The translations under genes and the position numbers were made by a program. The notes beneath the pieces are model-generated. The model saw only the letters and a program-made list of their open reading frames with translations, was not told the DNA's origin and made no database searches. A stretch of DNA of 64,000 bases from NCBI RefSeq assembly GCF_020099395.1, contig NZ_CP083590.1:372001-436000 (forward strand), read 5' to 3'. Below are positions 42,549 to 50,389 of the stretch, one piece after another. The DNA is from Streptomyces mobaraensis. Its GTDB lineage: Bacteria; Actinomycetota; Actinomycetes; Streptomycetales; Streptomycetaceae. Position 1 is the stretch's first letter; each line of letters starts with the position of its first letter.

Positions 42549-44207
42549 ATGACCGGCGTCAACGACGACGTACGGGCCGGCCGCGAAGTCCCGCCCGAGC
42601 GCGCGGAGTTGCTCCGTGTGGAGGGAGTGACCAAGGCGTTCCCCGGTGTGAAGGCGCTGGACGGCGTGGATCTGCGGCTCCTCGCCGGCGAGGTGCACGT
42701 CCTGCTCGGGGAGAACGGGGCCGGCAAGAGCACGCTGATCAAGATGCTCGCCGGCGCCCACCGCCCCGACGCCGGCCGGGTCCTCGTCGACGGCCGCGAG
42801 GCGGCGATCCGTTCGGCGCAGGACGCCGAGCGGCTCGGGATCGCCACCATCCACCAGGAGTTCAACCTGGTGCCCGGCCTGACCGTCGCCGAGAACGTCT
42901 TCCTGGGCCGGCAGCCGCGCACCCGCCTCGGCCTGGTGGACCGGCGGACGATGAACGAGCGCGCCGCCCGCCTCCTCGACCGGGTGCGGCTGCGCGTCCC
43001 GCCGACCGCGCCCGTCGCCGGCCTGGGCATCGCCGCGCTGCAGATGGTGGAGATCGCCAAGGCGCTGAGCCTGGACGCCCGGGTGCTGATCATGGACGAG
43101 CCGACCGCGGTCCTCACCTCCGAGGAGGTGGCGACCCTCTTCGGCATCGTCCGCGAACTCCGCGACAGCGGCGTCGGCATCGTCTTCATCACCCACCACC
43201 TGGAGGAGATCGCGGCCCTCGGCGACCGGGTGACCGTCCTCCGGGACGGCCGGAGCGTCGCGGAGGTGCCGGCGTCGACGCCGGAGGACGAGCTGATCCG
43301 GCTGATGGTCGGCCGGGACATCACCGAGCAGTACCCGCGCCGCCGCACCCCGCCCGGCGCGCCCCTGCTGCGCGTCCGCGGACTCACCCGGCGGGGCGCG
43401 GACGGCGCGCCCGGCTTCGAGGACGTCGGCCTCGAGGTGCGCGCCGGGGAGGTCGTGGGCCTGGCCGGGCTGGTGGGCGCGGGCCGCACCGAGGTGGCGC
43501 GGGCGGTGTTCGGCGTCGACCGGTACACGGCCGGGTCCGTGGAGGTGGACGGCCGGGTGCTGCGCCCGGGCGACGTACGGGCCGCGATGCGGGCGGGCGT
43601 CGGTCTCGTCCCCGAGGACCGCAAGGCGCAGGGCCTGCTGCTGGACGCGCCGCTGCACGACAACCTGACGCTGGCCCGGCTGGACCGGGACACCCGGGCG
43701 GGGTTCGTCGACCGGCGGGCGCAGCGCCGGGAGGCGGCGGACATGGCCGCCCGGCTCAAGGTGCGGATGAGCGGGCTGGAGCAGCCGGCGCGGACGCTGT
43801 CCGGCGGCAACCAGCAGAAGATCGTCATCGGCAAGTGGCTGCTGGCCGGCGTGCGGCTGCTGATCCTGGACGAGCCGACGCGCGGCGTCGACGTCGGCGC
43901 CAAGGTGGAGATCTACCGGCTCGTCAACGAGCTGACGGCGGCGGGCTGCGGGGTGCTGATGGTCTCCAGCGATCTGCCCGAGGTGCTCGGGATGAGCGAC
44001 CGGGTGCTGGTGATGGCGCGGGGCCGGGTGGCCGGCGAGGTGCCGGGCGGCGACCAGGGGCCGGCCGCGCAGGACGCGGTGATGGAGCTGGCCGTCCGGC
44101 ACGCGGACGGCTTGGACACCGACCTGGAAGCGGGCGTGACAACCCGCCCGGAAACCGGCGTGGGAACAGGGAACGAGAGCGCGATGGAGGGCTCCGATGT
44201 CGGCTGA
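42549..44207 (+). CDS. rbsA: ribose-type ABC transporter ATP-binding protein
   Basis: A 552-residue protein with two fused ABC domains, as in RbsA. The first has GENGAGKSTLIKML (Walker A) and LIMDEPTAVL (Walker B); the second has a degenerate Walker A (AGLVGAGRTEVAR), an intact signature LSGGNQQKIVI and LILDEPTRGVD. The C-terminal 30 residues are an extra acidic/Thr-rich tail. It energises sugar import through the next gene product; the ATG at 44197 of rbsC overlaps its end by 11 nt. Confidence 0.95.
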   Translation: MTGVNDDVRAGREVPPERAELLRVEGVTKAFPGVKALDGVDLRLLAGEVHVLLGENGAGKSTLIKMLAGAHRPDAGRVLVDGREAAIRSAQDAERLGIATIHQEFNLVPGLTVAENVFLGRQPRTRLGLVDRRTMNERAARLLDRVRLRVPPTAPVAGLGIAALQMVEIAKALSLDARVLIMDEPTAVLTSEEVATLFGIVRELRDSGVGIVFITHHLEEIAALGDRVTVLRDGRSVAEVPASTPEDELIRLMVGRDITEQYPRRRTPPGAPLLRVRGLTRRGADGAPGFEDVGLEVRAGEVVGLAGLVGAGRTEVARAVFGVDRYTAGSVEVDGRVLRPGDVRAAMRAGVGLVPEDRKAQGLLLDAPLHDNLTLARLDRDTRAGFVDRRAQRREAADMAARLKVRMSGLEQPARTLSGGNQQKIVIGKWLLAGVRLLILDEPTRGVDVGAKVEIYRLVNELTAAGCGVLMVSSDLPEVLGMSDRVLVMARGRVAGEVPGGDQGPAAQDAVMELAVRHADGLDTDLEAGVTTRPETGVGTGNESAMEGSDVG

Positions 44208-45174
44208 GGCGGTACGGGCGCCGGGGGCGGCCCCGGCGGAGTGGTTCACCAGGGCGGTGCTGCGCAACGGCCCGCTGGGCGGGCTGCTCGCCCTGGTGGC
44301 GGTGATGGCGGTGCTGTCCCGGGACTTCCTGCACGGGCGGAACCTGCTGAACGTGGGCGTGCAGGCGTCGGTGACGGCGATCCTCGCCTTCGGGGTGACG
44401 TTCGTGATCGTGTCGGCGGGCATCGACCTGTCGGTCGGCTCGGTGGCGGCGCTGTCCGCGACGGTGACCGCCTGGGCGGCCACGTCGAAGGGGCTCCCCG
44501 TGCCGGTGGCGCTGCTGCTGGGCCTGGCCGTCGGGGTGGCGGCGGGCCTGGTGTCGGGCGCGCTGGTGGCGTACGGGCGGCTGCCGGCGTTCATCGCGAC
44601 GCTGGCGATGCTGTCGGTGGCCCGCGGGCTGTCGCTGGTCATATCGGGCGGTTCGCCGATCGCCTTCCCGTCGGCGGTGAACCACCTCGGGGACACGCTC
44701 GCCGGATGGCTGCCGGTCCCCGTGCTGGTGATGGCGGCGATGGGGCTGCTGGCGGCGCTGGTGCTGGCGCGGACGTACACGGGCCGGGCGATGTTCGCGA
44801 TCGGCGGCAACGAGGAGGCGGCGCGGCTGTCGGGCATCGACGTCAAGCGGCGCAAGCTCGTCGTCTACGCGCTGTCCGGGCTGTTCGCCGCGGTCGCCGG
44901 GATCGTGCTGGCCGCCCGGCTGACGTCCGCGCAGCCGCAGGCGGCGACGGGGTACGAGCTCGACGCCATCGCCGCCGTCGTGATCGGCGGCGCGAGCCTG
45001 TCCGGCGGTTCGGGCAAGGCGTCCGGGACGCTGATCGGCGCCCTGATCCTGGCGGTCCTGCGCAACGGCCTCAACCTGCTGAGCGTCTCGGCCTTCTGGC
45101 AGCAGGTGGCCACGGGCCTGGTCATCGCGGTGGCCGTGCTGCTGGACACGCTGCGCCGGCGGAGCGCCCGGTGA
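44197..45174 (+). CDS. rbsC: ribose-type ABC transporter permease
   Basis: A 325-residue permease of the BPD_transp_2 family with about eight to ten membrane segments. ILAFGVTFVIVSAGIDLSVGS, GRLPAFIATLAML and GRAMFAIGGNEEAARLSGI (cytoplasmic coupling loop) are the family markers. It forms the channel with RbsA and receives sugar from RbsB. GGAGGG before the ATG; its stop overlaps the rbsB GTG by 4 nt. Confidence 0.95.
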   Translation: MSAEAVRAPGAAPAEWFTRAVLRNGPLGGLLALVAVMAVLSRDFLHGRNLLNVGVQASVTAILAFGVTFVIVSAGIDLSVGSVAALSATVTAWAATSKGLPVPVALLLGLAVGVAAGLVSGALVAYGRLPAFIATLAMLSVARGLSLVISGGSPIAFPSAVNHLGDTLAGWLPVPVLVMAAMGLLAALVLARTYTGRAMFAIGGNEEAARLSGIDVKRRKLVVYALSGLFAAVAGIVLAARLTSAQPQAATGYELDAIAAVVIGGASLSGGSGKASGTLIGALILAVLRNGLNLLSVSAFWQQVATGLVIAVAVLLDTLRRRSAR

Positions 45175-46094
45175 GGCGGCGGGGGCGGGGAGCGGCGGCC
45201 GTACTGCTGCTGACGGCACTGGGCCTGGGCACCTCCGGCTGCGACCGGGGCGGGAACACCGACCTCGGCCTGGCCCTGTCGACCCTGAACAACCCGTTCT
45301 TCGTCGGCATCAAGAAGGGCGCCCAGGCGGAGGCGAAGGCCCGCGGACTGAAGATCAACATCACGGACGCGCAGAACGACCCGACCCAGCAGATCAACCA
45401 GATCGAGACGTTCACCAGCCAGAACGTCAAGGCCGCCATCATCAACCCGGTGGACTCCGACGCGGCCGTGCCCGCCGTGGGCGTCGCCAACCGGGCGGAC
45501 GTCCCGGTCGTCTCCATCGACCGCGGGGTGAACGGCGGCCGCCTGGCCACCACGATCGCCTCCGACAACGTCGAGGGCGGCCGACAGGCGGCGCGGTCGC
45601 TGGCCGCGGCCCTGGGCGGCCGGGGCCGGGTCGTCGTCCTGGAGGGCCAGCCCGGCACCTCCGCCGCCCGCGAGCGCGGGAAGGGGTTCGAGGAGGGCAT
45701 CCGGGCGTTCCCGGGCATCGAGGTCGTCGCCCGGCAGCCCGCCGACTTCGACCGCGCGAAGGGCATGGACGTGATGGCCAACCTCCTCCAGGCGCACCGG
45801 GGCGTGACCGGCGTCTTCGCCGCCAACGACGAGATGGCGCTCGGCGCGGCCAAGGCGCTGGGCTCCTCGGCGGGCGGGAAGGTGCGGATCGTCGGCTTCG
45901 ACGGCACGCCCGACGGGATCGCGGCGGTGCGCGACGGCGTCCTGACGGCGACCATCGCCCAGCAGCCCGAACTGCTGGGCCGGCAGGCGGTGGACCGGGC
46001 GCTGCGCGCGGCGCGGGGCGAGCGGCTGCCGGGCACGGTGAAGGTGCCGGTGGTGCCGGTGACGCGGGAGAACGCGGCGGAGTTCGGCGGCTGA
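45171..46094 (+). CDS. rbsB: ribose-type substrate-binding lipoprotein
   Basis: A 307-residue sugar-binding protein. Signal sequence with lipobox (LGTSGC, Cys about residue 24) for membrane anchoring, then the type-1 periplasmic-binding fold: LALSTLNNPFFVGIKKGAQ, INPVDSDAAV, DRGVNGG and AANDEMALGAAKAL. The NNPFF and NDEMALGA segments contact ribose in RbsB. Translational coupling to rbsC through GTGA. Confidence 0.94.
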   Translation: MRRRGRGAAAVLLLTALGLGTSGCDRGGNTDLGLALSTLNNPFFVGIKKGAQAEAKARGLKINITDAQNDPTQQINQIETFTSQNVKAAIINPVDSDAAVPAVGVANRADVPVVSIDRGVNGGRLATTIASDNVEGGRQAARSLAAALGGRGRVVVLEGQPGTSAARERGKGFEEGIRAFPGIEVVARQPADFDRAKGMDVMANLLQAHRGVTGVFAANDEMALGAAKALGSSAGGKVRIVGFDGTPDGIAAVRDGVLTATIAQQPELLGRQAVDRALRAARGERLPGTVKVPVVPVTRENAAEFGG

Positions 46095-46227
46095 GGCCGA
46101 GCGGGGCGGGAAGGCGCCGGGCAGCGGCCGGCCCACCGGGGGAACCGGGCGATCATGGACGCGTGCGGCGGCCCCCGGGGCGTGACGGCGCGAGAGAACA
46201 CGAAAAGGATCGGAAACCGGAGACGTG

Positions 46228-47196
46228 ATGAGGAACGACAGCGACGCCAACGGCCACGGCAACGGTGACGACCGGGCGTACGACGTCCTGGTGATCGGTT
46301 CGGCCAACGCCGACCTGACGGTCCGGGTGGACCGCCGTCCCGGTCCCGGCGAGACCGTGCTCGGCACGGACCTGGTGGAGTCGGCCGGCGGCAAGGGCGC
46401 CAACCAGGCCGCGGCGGCCGCCCGCCTCGGCGCCCGCACGGCCCTGCTGGCCGCGGTCGGTGACGACGCGTACGGCGAGCTGCTGCTGGACGCGCAGCGG
46501 GCGGCCGGCGCCGACACCGCGCACGTGCGCGTCCTCCCGGAGACCAGGACGGGCACGGCGATGATCGTCGTCGGTGCGGACGGCGACAACACCATCATCG
46601 TCTCCCCCGGCGCCAACTCCCGTCTCTCGCCGGACGATGTGGCGGCGGCCCGGCCGCTCGTCGCCGCCGCGTCGGTGGTCTCGCTCCAGTGGGAGGTCCC
46701 GGCCGAGACCGTCCGGGCCGCCGCCGCCCTCGCGGTGGAGAACGGGACGCGGGTCGTCCTCAACCCCTCCCCCGTACCGCCGGAGCTCGGCCGTGACCTG
46801 CTGGCGGCGGCCGACCCCCTGGTCGTCAACGAGCATGAGGCCCGGCACCTTTCCGGGGCCCCGGACGAGGAGGACCCGGCCGGGTGGGCCCGGGCCCTGC
46901 GCGATCGGGGCGCGCGTTCCGTCGTCGTCACCCTGGGCGGCGCCGGCGCCCTGGCCCTGGACGCCGGCGCCGCCGATCCGGTGACCGTCCCGGGCGTCCC
47001 CGTCCGCCCGGTGGACACGACGGGCGCCGGCGACGCCTTCACCGGCGCCCTGGCCGCCCGGCTGGCCGCCGGCGCGCCGCTGGCGGACGCGGTCCGGTTC
47101 GCCGTACGGGTCGGTGCGGCGGCGGTGACGAAGCCGGGGGCGCAGCCGTCGTACCCGACGGTGGACGAACTGCCGCCGGCGGGTGAGGACAGGTAG
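46228..47196 (+). CDS. rbsK: ribokinase
   Basis: A 322-residue PfkB-family sugar kinase: VIGSANADLTVRVDRRPGPGET, GGKGANQAAAAARLGA (substrate-binding GG), and DTTGAGDAFTGALAARLA (catalytic Asp in GAGD) are intact. It phosphorylates ribose to ribose-5-phosphate after uptake. ATG at 46228 preceded by GGAG; a GTG at 46225 is immediately upstream. No rbsD follows. The operon ends here, just before the debris at 47.24 kb. Confidence 0.94.
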   Translation: MRNDSDANGHGNGDDRAYDVLVIGSANADLTVRVDRRPGPGETVLGTDLVESAGGKGANQAAAAARLGARTALLAAVGDDAYGELLLDAQRAAGADTAHVRVLPETRTGTAMIVVGADGDNTIIVSPGANSRLSPDDVAAARPLVAAASVVSLQWEVPAETVRAAAALAVENGTRVVLNPSPVPPELGRDLLAAADPLVVNEHEARHLSGAPDEEDPAGWARALRDRGARSVVVTLGGAGALALDAGAADPVTVPGVPVRPVDTTGAGDAFTGALAARLAAGAPLADAVRFAVRVGAAAVTKPGAQPSYPTVDELPPAGEDR

Positions 47197-47243
47197 GGGC
47201 GGGACCCCGGGGCTCGTGGCCGAGGACGGGACGCGGGCGCGCG

Positions 47244-47304
47244 TCACCAGATGAGGACGCCGCCCGCCTCTTCCGCCCGCCGGGGGGCGTCCTCGATGTT
47301 CGCC
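47244..47304. repeat. left copy of a direct repeat flanking the type III PKS cluster
   Basis: Near-identical to 54375-54438 (differences: one 3-nt deletion and one C/G change), same orientation, 7.1 kb apart. Both begin at the stop codon of the same small gene. No integrase gene lies between, so whether this is an attachment site or a duplication scar is open. Confidence 0.7.
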
Positions 47305-47310
47305 GGCCTG
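47244..47310 (-). pseudogene. truncated 3' end of a gene intact at 54375-54752
   Basis: The minus-strand frame ends ANIEDAPRRAEEAGGVLIW, almost the C terminus of the protein at 54375-54752 (ANIEDAARRAEEAGGGVLIW). Nucleotide match runs from the stop codon for 61 nt with one codon missing and one base changed, then stops abruptly at 47304. The rest of the gene is absent. It marks the left edge of the lipid cluster. Confidence 0.75.
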
Positions 47311-47414
47311 GCGGAGGCGGCGGCTTTTCCGGACGGTGAATGGCGGTGCCTGGGACGGCGGTTGTGGAGCGCCGGCCAGGCGGGCGCGGCCAGCCGCTGC
47401 GGACCGCCCGCACC

Positions 47415-47507
47415 GACTCGCCCCGGGATGTGAGACAGGCGACCGCCTGGGTGCGCGACCACGCCGACGAGTTCGACGCAGACCCGGCACGCCCGGTCGT
47501 CGCCCAT
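47415..47507 (+). pseudogene. alpha/beta-hydrolase (esterase) fragment
   Basis: The frame reads DSPRDVRQATAWVRDHADEF then DADPARPVVAH, matching the helix-strand before the nucleophile elbow of HSL-type esterases (DVxxAVRWVRxHADEFGGDPxRVVVAG). The elbow GxSxG and everything around it are missing. It is short, has no ribosome-binding site and lies in the debris zone at the cluster edge. Confidence 0.5.
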
Positions 47508-47845
47508 CGGCGGGCTCCTGAACGTCGGGTGCCGTCACGGAAAGTGGGCGCGGGGGGCCGCCGGGGCCGGCCGGCCTGTCCGCGCGTGTCGCGCCCACCG
47601 AGAGGCCGGACGAGGTACTACCCCGAATGACGGCCAGTCACATACGCCAGGGAGCAGCCTGATTCGCGGCACAATGCCGACTCCCTCGCCCGGAGGCCAT
47701 CGGCCCTGCGAGCTACCTCACCCCTCTCCGACTGTCAAACAAACCGATCATCCTCCCTCGATCGCGTGGATCACCGTGGCCTCTCTCGCGGAGGTGCGTT
47801 GGACCAGTAGGCGTACGCGATCGATCGAGACAGCAGAGGTGAAGG

Positions 47846-48805
47846 GTGTCCCCTGGCACGGCGGAAAGCGTCCTGCGGGAGTTGGAACCATCTGTCGAGC
47901 GGTTGCTGAACCAGCATCTGGCGGTGGCACGTGACTGGTTGCCCCACCAGTACGTGCCGTGGAGTGCGGCGAGGGACTTCGACGGGCCGCTGGAAGGCTC
48001 GGGCTGGGATCCGGGGCAGTCGGCGCTGCCGCACGCGGTCCAGGACGCCCTGGTCATCAATCTGCTGACCGAGGACAACCTGCCCAGCTACCACTTCGAG
48101 ATCGCCTCACGGCTCGGCCGTGACGGTGCCTGGGGCGCGTGGGTCCACCGGTGGACGGCGGAAGAGGACCGGCACTCGTCCGTCCTGCGCGCCTACCTCC
48201 ACGCCCGGCGGGGCGTGGACCCGGTCGCCCTCGAGGACCTGCGGATGCGGCACGTGGGCAACGGATACCGCAACGACCTGCCGACTCCGCTGCATCTCCT
48301 GGCCTACGTCACGGTGCAGGAACTGGCGACCCGGCAGGCGCACCGCAACACCGGCGCGGCGTGCGGGGACCCCGTCGGTGAGGCGCTCATGGCCAGGATC
48401 TCGGCCGACGAGAACCTGCACATGCTGTTCTACCGGGGCCTGTACGAGGACGCGATCCGGGCCTTCCCCGACGACGCCCTCGTCGCCCTCACCGACGTGG
48501 TCCGCGACTTCCGGATGCCCGGCACCGAGATCCCCGGCTTCCGGGCGCGCGCCGCGCGCGTGGCCGCGGCGGGCATCTTCAACCTGGACGTCCATCTCGA
48601 GTACGTGCTCCAGCCGCTGGTGCGGGCGCTCGGTGTGATGACCACGACCGGGCTGGGGCCGGCCGGGCGGGAGGCGCAGGAGCACATCGGCCGGCATATG
48701 GAACGGCTCCAGGCACAGGCATCCCGCGCGCGTGACATCTACGTCCGCCTCAACGCGTCCAGGGCGTCCGGCCCGGCAACGGAAGAACAGGAGATCCCGG
48801 CATGA
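47846..48805 (+). CDS. acyl-ACP desaturase family protein
   Basis: A 319-residue soluble diiron enzyme of the stearoyl-ACP desaturase family. Iron ligands appear in order: EDNLPSYHFEI (first Glu, ExxH), EEDRH (second ExxH) and DENLH (Asp/Glu-xxH). It inserts a cis double bond into an ACP-bound acyl chain with ferredoxin and O2. GTG at 47846 with AGAGG 6 nt upstream. Its stop overlaps the ACP gene start by 4 nt, so a dedicated ACP partner is likely. First gene of the six-gene lipid operon. Confidence 0.9.
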   Translation: MSPGTAESVLRELEPSVERLLNQHLAVARDWLPHQYVPWSAARDFDGPLEGSGWDPGQSALPHAVQDALVINLLTEDNLPSYHFEIASRLGRDGAWGAWVHRWTAEEDRHSSVLRAYLHARRGVDPVALEDLRMRHVGNGYRNDLPTPLHLLAYVTVQELATRQAHRNTGAACGDPVGEALMARISADENLHMLFYRGLYEDAIRAFPDDALVALTDVVRDFRMPGTEIPGFRARAARVAAAGIFNLDVHLEYVLQPLVRALGVMTTTGLGPAGREAQEHIGRHMERLQAQASRARDIYVRLNASRASGPATEEQEIPA

Positions 48806-49113
48806 CACAGTCACCGGACCAGGCGGAGCGGTCGGACCAGGCGGAGCGGCCGGACCGGTTGGAACAGCCGGCGCTCCCCGATAACCTGCTGGCCTTGCTG
48901 ACCGACCACCTGGGCGTGCACGCGCGCCCCGAGAACCTCTCCGCCGGGATGACGTTCGAAAGCCTCGGCATGGATTCGCTGTCGCTGATGGAACTCGTGG
49001 TCGCCGCGGAGGAGAAGTTCGCCGTCGTCCTGCCCGAGGACGCGCTGGACCTCGCTCCCTCCTCGACCCTCGCCGAGGCGGCCCGCGCCTTCCGGAACGC
49101 GCGTGCGGTCTGA
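48802..49113 (+). CDS. dedicated acyl carrier protein
   Basis: A 103-residue ACP. The phosphopantetheine site is SLGMDSLSLMEL, with Ser59. A hydrophilic N-terminal tail of about 27 residues (repeats of DQAER) precedes the four-helix core. It presumably carries the acyl chain between desaturase, KAS II and the type III PKS. ATGA overlap with the desaturase and an 11-nt overlap with the KAS gene indicate coupled translation and stoichiometric expression. Confidence 0.92.
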   Translation: MTQSPDQAERSDQAERPDRLEQPALPDNLLALLTDHLGVHARPENLSAGMTFESLGMDSLSLMELVVAAEEKFAVVLPEDALDLAPSSTLAEAARAFRNARAV

Positions 49114-50326
49114 GGTAGCCGTCACCGGCCTCGGCCTGGTGACCCCCGCGGGGCACACGGCGTCGGCGAACTGGGAGGCCCTGTGCCGGGGCCGTTCGCT
49201 CGCCGCGACCGACCCCGAACTGGCGGGCCTTCCCGTCGACTTCTCCTGTCGGGTCCGCGACCTGGACGTCGACGGGGAGCTCGGCCGGTCCCGTGCCCGC
49301 CGAACGGACCGTTTCATCCAGTTCGCCCTGATCGCCGCGCGCCGGGCGGTCGCCGACGCCGGGCTCGATCCATCGTCCTGGCGGGGCGAGCGGATCGGAG
49401 TGATCCTCGGCGTCGGGTCGAACAGCCTGAGTTCCTACGTCGACGAGTTCTGCCGTCTCGGCGCCGGAAAGCCGGAGCGCGTCTCGCCGCTCGCCCTGCC
49501 GCGCAGTGTGCCCAACATGGCCGCGAGCGAGGTCGCGATCGATCTCGGTGTCCGCGGCCCCAACTTCACCACCTCCAGTGCCTGTGCCTCGGGCGCGACC
49601 GCCATCGGGGTCGCACGCGACCTGCTGCGCTCGGGGACCTGCGACATCGTCCTCGCGGGCGGCAGCGAGTCGGCCCGCTCCCGTATGGCGACGACGTGCT
49701 TCACCCGGATGCGGGCCCTCTCCCGGCGGCGCGAGCAGCCGGCTCTCGCCTGTCGTCCGTTCGACGCCGAACGGGACGGAATGGTCCTGGGCGAGGGCGC
49801 CGCCGTCCTCGTCCTGGAGCGGCCCGCCACCGCGCGCGCCCGTCGGGCACGGGTCCTCGCCCTGCTGCGCGGCTACGGCGCCGGATCCGACGCGTACCAT
49901 CCCGTGGCCCCCCACCCCGGAGGGGAAGGGGCGGCCCGGGCCGTCTCCGCCGCCTTGGCGGACGCGGGGTGCGGCCCCCGGGACATCGGGCTGGTCAACG
50001 CGCACGGCACCGCCACCGTCCTCAGCGACGCCTCCGAGGCGGCGGCCCTCACACGTGTCTTCGGAGCCGACGCACCACCGGTGACCGCGTCCAAAGGCGT
50101 CATCGGCCACACCCTCGGGGCGGCCGGAGCGGTCCAGGCGGCCTACACGGTCCTCGCGCTGCGGCACGGAGCCGTCCCGCCGGTGGCGAACTTCGCGCAC
50201 CAGGAAGGGGACCACAAGCTCGACATCGTGGCCGGGCACCCTCGCGCGACGGCCGCGGAGGCCGGAATCAGCTGCTCCTTCGGATTCGGCGGCCAGAACG
50301 CGGTCCTGCTCTTCACGGCTCCCTGA
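49103..50326 (+). CDS. beta-ketoacyl-ACP synthase II (FabF-like)
   Basis: A 407-residue condensing enzyme with the full KAS II catalytic set: Cys161 in TTSSACASG, His301 in NAHGTAT, Lys331 and His336 in SKGVIGHTLGA. It would extend an ACP-bound acyl chain by malonyl-ACP. The GTG at 49103 lies inside the end of the ACP gene. Its presence with an ACP and a desaturase, but without ketoreductase or dehydratase genes, suggests reliance on primary fatty-acid synthase for the other steps. Confidence 0.93.
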   Translation: MRSEVAVTGLGLVTPAGHTASANWEALCRGRSLAATDPELAGLPVDFSCRVRDLDVDGELGRSRARRTDRFIQFALIAARRAVADAGLDPSSWRGERIGVILGVGSNSLSSYVDEFCRLGAGKPERVSPLALPRSVPNMAASEVAIDLGVRGPNFTTSSACASGATAIGVARDLLRSGTCDIVLAGGSESARSRMATTCFTRMRALSRRREQPALACRPFDAERDGMVLGEGAAVLVLERPATARARRARVLALLRGYGAGSDAYHPVAPHPGGEGAARAVSAALADAGCGPRDIGLVNAHGTATVLSDASEAAALTRVFGADAPPVTASKGVIGHTLGAAGAVQAAYTVLALRHGAVPPVANFAHQEGDHKLDIVAGHPRATAAEAGISCSFGFGGQNAVLLFTAP

Positions 50327-50389
50327 GCGGATCCGACGACGGTACGGGCCCGACGACGGTACGGCCCAGCGGGCGGGAGGGATACACGG

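Noticed and set aside
47340..47630. Small plus-strand gene before the lipid operon
   Set aside because: It has no ribosome-binding site, contains only a fragment of an esterase, and sits in an obvious debris zone.
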